Origin: Treponema sp. UBA4328
GTDB lineage: Bacteria; Spirochaetota; Spirochaetia; Treponematales; Treponemataceae
Assembly: GCA_002394465.1 (NCBI GenBank)
Contig: DGTU01000074.1
Location: 1 to 22,568 of the forward strand
Reading direction: 5' to 3'
DNA length: 22,568 nucleotides
Under the pieces are notes generated by a model. It saw only the letters and a program-made list of their open reading frames with translations, was not told the origin of the DNA and ran no database searches. The first letter of the stretch is position 1; each line of letters begins with the position of its first letter. The position numbers and the translations under genes were made by a program. This document shows positions 14,864-22,115 of this stretch, in pieces.

Positions 14864-16113
14864 TCCTTAAGAGCCCTGATTCTTTCAAGAAGAGGCGGAT
14901 GCGAATAGTTGAAAAGGCTGTAGATGCGCGGCACCTGTAATTCTGACAGGTTTTCCCTGTTAAGCTTTATGAGTGCCGAAACCAGGTGTTCTCCTGTTCC
15001 GCACAGTTTTTTCGAAAAAGCATCCGCTTCAAATTCATCTTTTCTGCTGAAATAATTCGTGACGGGATTAAGTACGATTCCCCATGGTCCGAATACAAGT
15101 GACAGCAGGAAAATCCCCGCAAACATTAATTCAATTTTTCCGGCACTGAAAGTAAACCCGAATGCTTCGTACAATGAAGGCGTACTGAGTACAAGGCTTG
15201 CGGCAAACAGTAGGGCATAAATTACAGGAACGACAACGAGCATTCTTTTAATGATGTGATGTTTTTTATAGTGCCCTAGTTCATGAGCAAGCACCGCTTC
15301 GATTTCCTGTGCCGTCATCTGTGAAATTAAGGTGTCATACAGGACAACCCTTTTGCTTTTGCCGAAACCCGTAAAATAAGCATTTGAATGTCCGCTTCTT
15401 CTCGATGCATCCATAACGTACAGTCCGCTTGCCTTAAATCCGCATTCAGTCAGCAGCGATTCAAGACGGGTTTTTAATTCACCTTCCTCAAGCGGCGTAA
15501 ATTTATTGAACAGCGGTGCAATGAACATCGGATAAATGACGCTCAGGCCGAGACTGAACACAAGATATGCCGTTGCAAGGAAGAACCACCAGTACACTTC
15601 AAAATGACTGAATATGAATACAAATACACAGATCAGCGGAACAAATATTATGAGTCCGACGATCACTGACTTAATCAGGTCTGCAATCCACATTCCGGCC
15701 GTCATATTCGAAAAACCAAAAGTCTTTTCAATACCGAATTCTTCATAAAGCGAAAAAGGGATTCCAAGTATAAATGCAGGAACTTCGCAGGCCACAAAGA
15801 AAAGCGGAATTGAAACATAAGGACTTAAGTTCTGGTTCAGTATCGTATAGAAAATCGACGGATAAAAGCCGGAGAAAACCAGATAAGCCGTAAGTGCGGC
15901 AGAGAGAATTACCTCATAGATTCCTGTTTTGTAGCCGGCATTTCTGTAGAGCACGGTTTTTCCGGCAGTTGCTTCATCAAGGCAGCCGCGTACTTCTTCC
16001 GGGATTTCCTTTCCGTGCTTTTTTCTGAAATTAAAATCAATTGTTTCCAGAAGGATGTCTGCAATGACACCAAGAGCCGTTCCGGCCAGAAATAAAATCA
16101 AAAAAATGTTCAT
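14860..16113 (-). CDS. M48 family membrane metalloprotease, CAAX protease 1 (Ste24)-like
   Basis: The 417-residue multi-pass zinc protease has an N-terminal M48_N-type region (about 1-200) with about five membrane helices, followed by the peptidase domain. The zinc site is HELGH at 277-281 with the third ligand Glu360 in RKDEFEADAF; NPVTNYFSRKDE precedes it as in Ste24. The C-terminus SLFNYSHPPLLERI is also typical of Ste24. In bacteria these act in membrane protein quality control, since no prenyl-CAAX substrates are known there. AAAGG lies seven bases before the ATG. It begins 15 bases after fbp and ends the leftward pyr run, and its stop overlaps that of the second zinc-ribbon gene. Confidence 0.92.
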   Translation of the reverse strand: MNIFLILFLAGTALGVIADILLETIDFNFRKKHGKEIPEEVRGCLDEATAGKTVLYRNAGYKTGIYEVILSAALTAYLVFSGFYPSIFYTILNQNLSPYVSIPLFFVACEVPAFILGIPFSLYEEFGIEKTFGFSNMTAGMWIADLIKSVIVGLIIFVPLICVFVFIFSHFEVYWWFFLATAYLVFSLGLSVIYPMFIAPLFNKFTPLEEGELKTRLESLLTECGFKASGLYVMDASRRSGHSNAYFTGFGKSKRVVLYDTLISQMTAQEIEAVLAHELGHYKKHHIIKRMLVVVPVIYALLFAASLVLSTPSLYEAFGFTFSAGKIELMFAGIFLLSLVFGPWGIVLNPVTNYFSRKDEFEADAFSKKLCGTGEHLVSALIKLNRENLSELQVPRIYSLFNYSHPPLLERIRALKD

Positions 16114-16128
16114 ATTACAACCTTTTTT

Positions 16129-18036
16129 TCAGCGGACGAGTTCGTTGTTCTGAAAAATATCTCCGTTTCTGTATGCAGCAAGCAGGTCTTCAAGTTCGCT
16201 GATTACTTCCCTGATTTCCTGTCCGCGGTCAGTATCGGCAACATAATGCCTGCGCGGGAATTTTTCAACCTGAATTGTTTCGCTTACGATATCGGAATCT
16301 GTCTGAATTACGTTTTCTGCATTCGTAAATTTTTCATGGACGACCAGCCTGAGTCCGTATGAGTTACAGACAAGCGTGTAACCGGCAATTCCTGTTTTTT
16401 CATGGTAGGCAGCACTGAATCCGCCGTCAATGATAAGGAGCTTTCCGCCGCATTTTATCGGTGAGTCGCCTTTTTTAACTTCCTGAGGAACATGTCCGTT
16501 GATTATATGTGCCGTTGCAGGATCAAGTCCGAATTCTTCAAGCACAGAATCAATCGTACCTGTATCTTCAAGTTCATCATAATAATGATTTTTATGTTCA
16601 CGGCTGGCTTCCCTGTCGTCAATGAACATGTTTTCGAAGGTTGCCATTTTATCTTTACCGAACAGCGGAGATTTAGGACCTGTCCACAGATACCAGAGGA
16701 TATTTCCGCCCTTCTCCCTTTCTTTTGAACCGTCCTTTGAAAAATATCCGCGGCGTGCCCACAGTTCAAATTCATCGTACAGGGCCTTTCCGCTCAGCGT
16801 TTTTCCGTAAATTCTGGCAGAAAGGAATTTGCCGTCCTTATCAAGCGGAAGGCAGCCGTGATAAAGCAGGTTTCCGTTGAATACCTTGTAGAGGTTGCCC
16901 TTGCGGAAAAGGAACTTAACGTGTGTCTGGAGTTTCTGGCAGTGTGTAAACGAATAACAGAGTCTGTTCATGACGACAGTTTCTTCTTCGCTGAGGCGTT
17001 CAGGATTTTCATGATCCATTGTCGGAAGGTCCGTGGAATTAAGCTGCCATTCGCGGCCGTCGATTGTTACCGTCTTTTTGTTCCAGTCAATTTTGTCGAG
17101 AATCAGCCTTTTTTCCATTTCAAATTCAGGATTTTCCTTAATGAGCTGATGTTCAAGCTTAAACTGAATGACGGCTATCGCCTTGTGAACCGCATGCCTG
17201 TCCATATGGCCGTAAGCCTGCATGCAGAAAGTTACCAGCGGAGTAAGGTTGATTCCGTAGCCTTCTTCAAGAACGTCAAGATTGTTATAGCGGGCACAGA
17301 GTCTTACTACGTTTGCGATACAGGCCTTGTTTCCGGCAGCAGCTCCCATCCATACAACATCATGATTTCCCCACTGAATGTCGAGGGAATGATAATTGAG
17401 CAGGCTGTCGAGAATGATATGCGGTCCCGGCCCCCTGTCAAAGATGTCGCCGATAATGTGAAGGTGATCTATTACAAGCCTCTGAATCAGGTTGCAGAGT
17501 GCTTCGATAAGTGCATCCGCTGCGCCGATCCTGATGACTGTCTGAATTATTTCGTTGTAATATGCCTGCTTGTCGTTGATTTCTTCCTTTTCGGTTATAA
17601 GCTCTTCAATAAGGTATGCAAAATCCTGAGGCATGGCCTTGCGTACTTTTGAACGCGTATATTTGGAAGAAACACGTCTTGTCATTGCAACAAGCCGGTG
17701 AAGCGTAACTGCATACCAGTCATTCATATCAGGTTCAGTCAGTTTTACGCGCTCCAGTTTTTCCTTAGGATAATAAATCAATGTCGCAAGGGCACGCTTG
17801 TTTGAAGACGTTTCAGTATTTCCGAACACTTCCTCTATCTTGGTTCTGATTGAACCTGATCCGTTTCTCAGTACATGGCTGAACTGTTCGTTTTCTCCGT
17901 GAATGTCAGTAAGAAAGTGCTCCGTTCCCTTGGGAAGACTGAGGATTGCCTGGAGGTTTGCTATTTCAGTAATTACTTCACGTTCAGTCGGGTACTGACG
18001 CGCAAGAATTGTCAGGTATTTTTTATTCAGTGTCAT
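16129..18036 (-). CDS. fbp: Fructose-1,6-bisphosphatase, class III
   Basis: This cytosolic enzyme hydrolyses fructose 1,6-bisphosphate to fructose 6-phosphate, the committed step of gluconeogenesis. At 635 residues it matches the large class III enzyme known from Bacillus, unrelated to the E. coli class I enzyme. Calcineurin-like metallophosphatase motifs are present: TDIHGE (about 43-48), GDIFDRG (196-202), WGNHD (222-226) and INGHVP near the C-terminus. The N-terminus LNKKYLTILARQYPTEREVI is typical. Its ATG overlaps the pyrC stop as ATGA, and no good Shine-Dalgarno lies at normal distance, so translation is probably coupled to pyrC. The position inside a pyrimidine run is unusual. Confidence 0.95.
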   Translation of the reverse strand: MTLNKKYLTILARQYPTEREVITEIANLQAILSLPKGTEHFLTDIHGENEQFSHVLRNGSGSIRTKIEEVFGNTETSSNKRALATLIYYPKEKLERVKLTEPDMNDWYAVTLHRLVAMTRRVSSKYTRSKVRKAMPQDFAYLIEELITEKEEINDKQAYYNEIIQTVIRIGAADALIEALCNLIQRLVIDHLHIIGDIFDRGPGPHIILDSLLNYHSLDIQWGNHDVVWMGAAAGNKACIANVVRLCARYNNLDVLEEGYGINLTPLVTFCMQAYGHMDRHAVHKAIAVIQFKLEHQLIKENPEFEMEKRLILDKIDWNKKTVTIDGREWQLNSTDLPTMDHENPERLSEEETVVMNRLCYSFTHCQKLQTHVKFLFRKGNLYKVFNGNLLYHGCLPLDKDGKFLSARIYGKTLSGKALYDEFELWARRGYFSKDGSKEREKGGNILWYLWTGPKSPLFGKDKMATFENMFIDDREASREHKNHYYDELEDTGTIDSVLEEFGLDPATAHIINGHVPQEVKKGDSPIKCGGKLLIIDGGFSAAYHEKTGIAGYTLVCNSYGLRLVVHEKFTNAENVIQTDSDIVSETIQVEKFPRRHYVADTDRGQEIREVISELEDLLAAYRNGDIFQNNELVR

Positions 18037-19466
18037 TTAAGTTCAAAAACCTTTTCGCCTTCGAAGAATGTTGCATTAACCCTGCCTGTCAGTTTTGTGC
18101 CTTCAAGCGGAGTTGATTTACCCTTGCTGAAGAATTCGGCAGGATCAACGGTCCAGGTTTCGTCAGGTGAAACAACAACAAGATTTGCATCATATCCCGG
18201 GAGAAGCCGGCCTGAATCCTGATGGAGCATGCGTGAAGGATTATCGCTCATGAGTTCCGATACTTTTGAAAGCGTCATTCCTTCAGCCTTGACCAGAACC
18301 GTATTGCAGACAGCGAAGGCAGTTTCTATTCCTGAAAAGCCCGGTGAACCGGCAGCCTTGTCTTCGAGCGTATGCGGTGCATGGTCAGTTCCGATGCAGT
18401 CTACGGTTCCGTCCCGAATTGCCTCGATTAAAGCGCGCCTGTCCGATTCACTGCGAAGCGGCGGATTTACGAGCGCGCGGATGTAAGGGTAATCAGTTCC
18501 GACCATCGAAAGATGATGCGGAGTAACTTCGACGGTACAGTCAAAGGCAGAAGCTGTTTCACCCTTCTTTATCTGCTGTTTTGCACGGCGTACTGCATCC
18601 ATACTCACCTTTGTTGAACAGTGGCAGATATGTATGTGACAGCCGGCGAGTTTCGCAATTTCAATATTACGTTCAGTAGCAATGTCTTCTGCGAGGGCGA
18701 GGAGACTGTTTGCAGCGGCAAAGTTTCCGTCAATTTCAAAATTAACTGATTCAGGAACGTTCTTTACTTCTGCATGAATCCTTCCGGCAGGGATTTTATA
18801 TTTTTCCATGAAGCCAAGGGCCCGCTGACGGTAAGGTTTTGCAGACTGGCTCAGGCTTGAATCTTCACAGTGGCAGGCAACCGTTATTCCGCGCTTTCCG
18901 GCCCGTTTCATTCCTTCGAGCATTACAGAAGCATTTGTAACGTCTCTTCCGTCTTCTGAAATGACAGGAATTTCGTTTCTGTCTGCATTGTCTATTTCTG
19001 AAGTATCAGTACCTTCAAAATCTTTTGTAATGCTTATTGTCTGGAAGGTTCTGGCAAGCTGGCGTTCTGAAGCTTCCCTGTTGATGTCGAGGGCCATTTT
19101 TACTGTTGATACTACCGGCTTTGTATTCGGCATGAGAACCATGGTTCCGAATCCGCCTGCAGCAGCAGCCTTTAATCCTGAATCAAGGTCTTCTTTCTGT
19201 GTCTGTCCCGGATAGCGGAAGTGAGCATGCATGTCTACGAAAGACGGCATAACCGTCATTCCGTGAGCATTATACAAAACGGGCTTTCCATTTATTTCTT
19301 CTTCCGTAAGGACTGCACCGGCTGCTTTAAGTGCAGCATGCGAGGTATCACACCGGCACAGCGAAATGCCCTGTATTTTTTTGTTTTTTACGACAATAAT
19401 ACCCGGACTGCTGATATGAGAATCTGTCAGAACGGTATTGTATATAATCAGAATTGAATTTTTCAT
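18033..19466 (-). CDS. pyrC: Dihydroorotase
   Basis: The enzyme closes N-carbamoyl-aspartate to dihydroorotate, the third step of de novo pyrimidine synthesis. The 477-residue length and long form fit class I dihydroorotases of the amidohydrolase superfamily. Metal and substrate motifs: VDMHAHFRYPGQ (His80, His82), MPNTKPV, HCEDSSL, HICHCSTK and IGTDHAPHTLEDK. AGGA lies seven bases before the ATG and inside the end of pyrI, four bases after whose stop it starts. Residues about 30-60 are a somewhat long insertion in the N-terminal beta domain. It is translationally coupled to fbp downstream. Confidence 0.95.
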   Translation of the reverse strand: MKNSILIIYNTVLTDSHISSPGIIVVKNKKIQGISLCRCDTSHAALKAAGAVLTEEEINGKPVLYNAHGMTVMPSFVDMHAHFRYPGQTQKEDLDSGLKAAAAGGFGTMVLMPNTKPVVSTVKMALDINREASERQLARTFQTISITKDFEGTDTSEIDNADRNEIPVISEDGRDVTNASVMLEGMKRAGKRGITVACHCEDSSLSQSAKPYRQRALGFMEKYKIPAGRIHAEVKNVPESVNFEIDGNFAAANSLLALAEDIATERNIEIAKLAGCHIHICHCSTKVSMDAVRRAKQQIKKGETASAFDCTVEVTPHHLSMVGTDYPYIRALVNPPLRSESDRRALIEAIRDGTVDCIGTDHAPHTLEDKAAGSPGFSGIETAFAVCNTVLVKAEGMTLSKVSELMSDNPSRMLHQDSGRLLPGYDANLVVVSPDETWTVDPAEFFSKGKSTPLEGTKLTGRVNATFFEGEKVFELK

Positions 19467-19470
19467 GTAT

Positions 19471-19905
19471 CTATCCTATCAGTCCGGCTGAATGCGGTGC
19501 ATCACAGTATTCACAGCGGTACTGCTTTTTCTCGCGGTTTACCAGCCTGAAGGTGTGCGAAACATAATTTTCTGTTGCGGTAATACAGCGCGGATTCTTG
19601 CAGTGAATGACATTTTCAACCCTGTCCGGCAGTTCCATCTTGATCTTGCGGACAATCTGTTCGTCCTTGATTACATTGATTGAAATATTCGGATCAATGA
19701 AGCCGAGAACCGAATAGTCGATATTGATGATGTTATCAACCTTTATGATGTCTTTTTTTCCGCTTTTCTTGGAATTAACGTTCATTATGAGCGCACAGCA
19801 GAAGGGAGCCTTATCAAGTCCGAGATAGTGGAATATTTTTGCACCCATTCCGGCGGTAATGTGATCTATTACAAGTCCGTTTTTTATCGTATCTACGTTC
19901 AGCAT
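19471..19905 (-). CDS. pyrI: Aspartate carbamoyltransferase regulatory subunit
   Basis: PyrI binds nucleotide effectors and assembles with PyrB into an allosteric aspartate transcarbamoylase. The 144-residue length is close to the usual 150. The N-terminal nucleotide-binding domain begins with VDTIKNGLVIDHITAGMG. The C-terminal zinc domain has four cysteines, Cys102, Cys107, Cys131 and Cys134, in C-x4-C and C-x2-C spacing, as in E. coli PyrI. GGAG is seven bases before the ATG. It starts 19 bases after the pyrB stop and is followed four bases later by pyrC. Confidence 0.95.
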   Translation of the reverse strand: MLNVDTIKNGLVIDHITAGMGAKIFHYLGLDKAPFCCALIMNVNSKKSGKKDIIKVDNIINIDYSVLGFIDPNISINVIKDEQIVRKIKMELPDRVENVIHCKNPRCITATENYVSHTFRLVNREKKQYRCEYCDAPHSAGLIG

Positions 19906-19924
19906 AAAAATCTCCAGTAAAAAT

Positions 19925-20845
19925 CTATATGGCTCCGGTAATCTTTGCTATCAGAGCCATCCTGATATACATTCCGAATTTAACCTGCTTAAAGTAGGCT
20001 GCACGCGGATCTTCATCAACTTCAGGCGCAATTTCGTTTACCCTTGGCAGCGGATGAAGGACTATCATGTTTTTGCGTGCGAGGGTCATCTTTGCATTGT
20101 CGAGGATATAACTGTCCTTGAGGCGTATATAATCCTGTTCGTTGAAAAACCTTTCTTTCTGTACGCGGGTCATGTAAAGGATATCGAGGTCGCCGATTAC
20201 ATCCTCAAGGCGTTCTGCTGTCGTATACTGAACCCCGGCATTATCAAGGTAATCCGTGATGAACTCAGGAACCTGAAGTTCTTTCGGGCTGATGAAGATA
20301 TATTTATTTGCCTTGTAGCGGCTCATTGCTTCTGCAAGGGAATGAACCGTACGTCCGAACTTAAGGTCACCGCAGAATCCGATTGTATGGTCTTCGAAAC
20401 CGCCCTTAAGTGCACGGATTGTAAGCATATCCGTCAGCGTCTGTGTCGGATGAAAGTGAGCTCCGTCACCGGCATTAATTATCGGACAGGATGCATATTT
20501 TGTTGCAAGAAGGGCTGCGCCTTCCTTTGGGTTTCGCATTGCAATAACGTCAACGTATGAAGAAACCGTTCTTATTGTATCTGCCAGTGATTCGCCCTTG
20601 GAAGTAGAACTGTTCATCGCATCACTGAAACCTTCAACGGCACCTCCAAGATGAAGCATCGCAGCCTCGAAACTCAGCCTTGTTCTTGTGCTCGGCTCAA
20701 AAAAAAGTGTCGCCAGGATTTTCCCGCGACACACGTCTTTAAAAGAAGAAGGATCAACAATAATCTGTTCTGCCAGTGCACAAAGTTCATCAATTTCTGC
20801 AACGGTCAGATCGCTTGGTTTTATAAGATTCATACCTTTTAACAT
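19925..20845 (-). CDS. pyrB: Aspartate carbamoyltransferase catalytic subunit
   Basis: PyrB joins carbamoyl phosphate and aspartate, the committed step of pyrimidine synthesis. At 306 residues it has the usual length. It has STRTR (52-56) for carbamoyl phosphate, SSTSKGES with Lys83 from the neighbouring subunit, AGDGAHFHPTQTLTD, and HPLPRVNEI near the C-terminus. The start at MLKGMNLI is chosen by family pattern; the longest frame would add nine residues from inside the promoter. There is no Shine-Dalgarno before this ATG, and the -10 element ends six bases upstream, so the mRNA looks leaderless and there is no room for a pyrimidine attenuator. It heads the run pyrB-pyrI-pyrC-fbp-protease. 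Confidence 0.95.
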   Translation of the reverse strand: MLKGMNLIKPSDLTVAEIDELCALAEQIIVDPSSFKDVCRGKILATLFFEPSTRTRLSFEAAMLHLGGAVEGFSDAMNSSTSKGESLADTIRTVSSYVDVIAMRNPKEGAALLATKYASCPIINAGDGAHFHPTQTLTDMLTIRALKGGFEDHTIGFCGDLKFGRTVHSLAEAMSRYKANKYIFISPKELQVPEFITDYLDNAGVQYTTAERLEDVIGDLDILYMTRVQKERFFNEQDYIRLKDSYILDNAKMTLARKNMIVLHPLPRVNEIAPEVDEDPRAAYFKQVKFGMYIRMALIAKITGAI

Positions 20846-20851
20846 AAGGTC

Positions 20852-20860
20852 ATGATAACA
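20852..20860 (-). promoter_or_regulatory. Extended -10 of pyrB (leaderless)
   Basis: On the minus strand TGT (20860-20858) followed by TATCAT (20857-20852) forms an extended -10. The ATG of pyrB is at 20845, six bases further on, so initiation should fall on or beside the start codon. No convincing -35 is seen. The element lies where a -35 of the divergent methyltransferase promoter would be, so the two promoters probably exclude each other. Confidence 0.5.
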
Positions 20861-20875
20861 CATAAGACGCAAATG

Positions 20876-20884
20876 TGCTATAAT
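20876..20884 (+). promoter_or_regulatory. Extended -10 of the methyltransferase gene (leaderless)
   Basis: TGC (20876-20878) followed by a perfect TATAAT (20879-20884) is a canonical extended -10. The ATG at 20891 lies six bases downstream, so initiation should fall at the start codon. The intervening TCCTCC cannot act as a ribosome site. Only ATAACA (20855-20860) stands at the -35 distance. Confidence 0.6.
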
Positions 20885-20890
20885 TCCTCC

Positions 20891-22030
20891 ATGATTCTTT
20901 CAGTAACTTTTTCAAAACCTGTAAAAAACATTGAACAGATTCTCGGCAGGGATTATACAAAAATCAAAATCCGGCGCTCAGTGTCTTCATCACTGATGAA
21001 CAGAAATAACTACGCAGCCGAACTGTATACAAAAACCCAGGTTTTTCATAAAAATTTTACCCGGGAAGAACTCGACGCCTTTATCACTCAGCATGCAGGA
21101 ACGACATTCAAAAACACGGTTGAGCGCACGGAAACTGAAGAAATCACCCTTCTCGCAAATAAAAAAGGCAAAACCTCACGTATAGTAAAAAAACTTTCGG
21201 CCCCGGAAAGCGTAAAACTCACCGGAGGGCAGAAATCAAAAAACTATCTTCTCCGCGAAGGAGAGCCTGTTCCTTTCCTTGTACTGCTCGGAATCATGAA
21301 TGACCAGGGAAAAGTCCTTGCAAGCAGGCACGATAAATTCCGGCAGATAAACCGTTTCCTTGAACTGCTTGATGACATCATTCCGTCCGTTACAAAAAAC
21401 ACTGACGGTCCGCTTAACATCGTGGATTTCGGCTCAGGGAAAAGTTACCTCACGTTTGCAGTCCAGTACTTTATGGAAAACGTCAGGAAAATTCCGTGTA
21501 ATGTTTTCGGCCTTGACCTCAAGAAGGACGTAATCGAATACTGCTCTTCCGTTGCAGAAAAACTGAATCTCAAAAACATAAGTTTTGCAGTCGGCGACAT
21601 TTCTTCGTTCGGGGAAAACAAAAAACCTGACATCATCATCACCCTTCATGCCTGCGATACGGCAACTGACTATGCCCTCGACTATGCAGTAAAACACAAC
21701 GCCGGCGCAATACTGAGTGTTCCCTGCTGTCAGCATGAAATAAACTCTCAGCTCAATAAAAACTCCCTTCCGAAAGAATCAGCGTTCAGGCCGCTTCTCA
21801 AATACGGAATCATAAAGGAACGCCTTTCAGCCCTCATTACGGACACCGTGCGCGCTGAACTCCTTGAAGCCGCCGGATATTCAGTTCAGGTGCTGGAGTT
21901 TATCGACGAAGCAAACACCCCGAAAAACCTCATGCTAAGGGCAGTAAAAAATCCGTCTGCTTCAGCAAAACCATACGAATCAAGACTCCTTAAAGAACTC
22001 GGCGTTTCCCAGACCCTGCAGAACCTTTAG
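20891..22030 (+). CDS. Class I SAM-dependent methyltransferase (Methyltransferase_32-like)
   Basis: The 379-residue cytosolic protein has a less conserved N-terminal part (about 1-170), basic near 100-125, and a Rossmann methyltransferase domain. Motif I is IVDFGSGKSYLTF (Asp179, Gly181, Gly183), motif II is VFGLDLKKDVIEYC, then a GDISS acidic loop, then IIITLHACDTATDYAL and AGAILSVPCCQHEIN. The LHACDTATD plus PCCQHE combination is what I associate with the Methyltransferase_32 group, also found in the eukaryotic GSTCD protein; substrate is unknown, possibly RNA. The start at 20891 is chosen because the 13 extra codons of the longest frame overlap the promoter. There is no ribosome site. It is divergent from pyrB by 45 bases. 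Confidence 0.83.
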   Translation: MILSVTFSKPVKNIEQILGRDYTKIKIRRSVSSSLMNRNNYAAELYTKTQVFHKNFTREELDAFITQHAGTTFKNTVERTETEEITLLANKKGKTSRIVKKLSAPESVKLTGGQKSKNYLLREGEPVPFLVLLGIMNDQGKVLASRHDKFRQINRFLELLDDIIPSVTKNTDGPLNIVDFGSGKSYLTFAVQYFMENVRKIPCNVFGLDLKKDVIEYCSSVAEKLNLKNISFAVGDISSFGENKKPDIIITLHACDTATDYALDYAVKHNAGAILSVPCCQHEINSQLNKNSLPKESAFRPLLKYGIIKERLSALITDTVRAELLEAAGYSVQVLEFIDEANTPKNLMLRAVKNPSASAKPYESRLLKELGVSQTLQNL

Positions 22031-22032
22031 TC

Positions 22033-22068
22033 ACCCGGCATATAATTTGAATAGCCACAATTCCGGGT
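22033..22068. repeat. Inverted repeat after the methyltransferase gene
   Basis: ACCCGG (22033-22038) and CCGGGT (22063-22068) are perfect 6-bp complements separated by 24 bases; short AATT blocks inside could add pairs. No T-run follows on the plus strand, so it is a poor intrinsic terminator. It could be a weak terminator or a protein site for the downstream gene. Confidence 0.35.
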
Positions 22069-22097
22069 ATATTAAACTTCATCATTTTGTGTTCTTG

Positions 22098-22106
22098 TGA
22101 TAAAAT
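22098..22106 (+). promoter_or_regulatory. Extended -10 of the gene at 22116 (near-leaderless)
   Basis: TGA (22098-22100) followed by TAAAAT (22101-22106) forms an extended -10. The ATG at 22116 is nine bases further on, leaving at most about three bases of leader and no Shine-Dalgarno. The -35 is weak. Confidence 0.45.
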
Positions 22107-22115
22107 GTTTTCGTT

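Noticed and set aside
16858..17652. 264-codon plus-strand frame inside fbp
   Set aside because: It lies exactly antisense to the conserved metallophosphatase region of fbp, has no ribosome site and no recognisable domain, so it is a shadow of biased codon use.
20054..20560. 168-codon plus-strand frame inside pyrB
   Set aside because: It is antisense to the conserved catalytic part of pyrB, is cysteine-rich in a random way, and has no start signals.
20846..20872. Nine-codon extension of pyrB
   Set aside because: These codons lie in the promoter and overlap the divergent gene region; the family start MLKG fits 20845.
20852..20890. Thirteen-codon extension of the methyltransferase
   Set aside because: The extension is read from the promoter TATAAT region and has no ribosome site; the ATG at 20891 follows the extended -10 directly.
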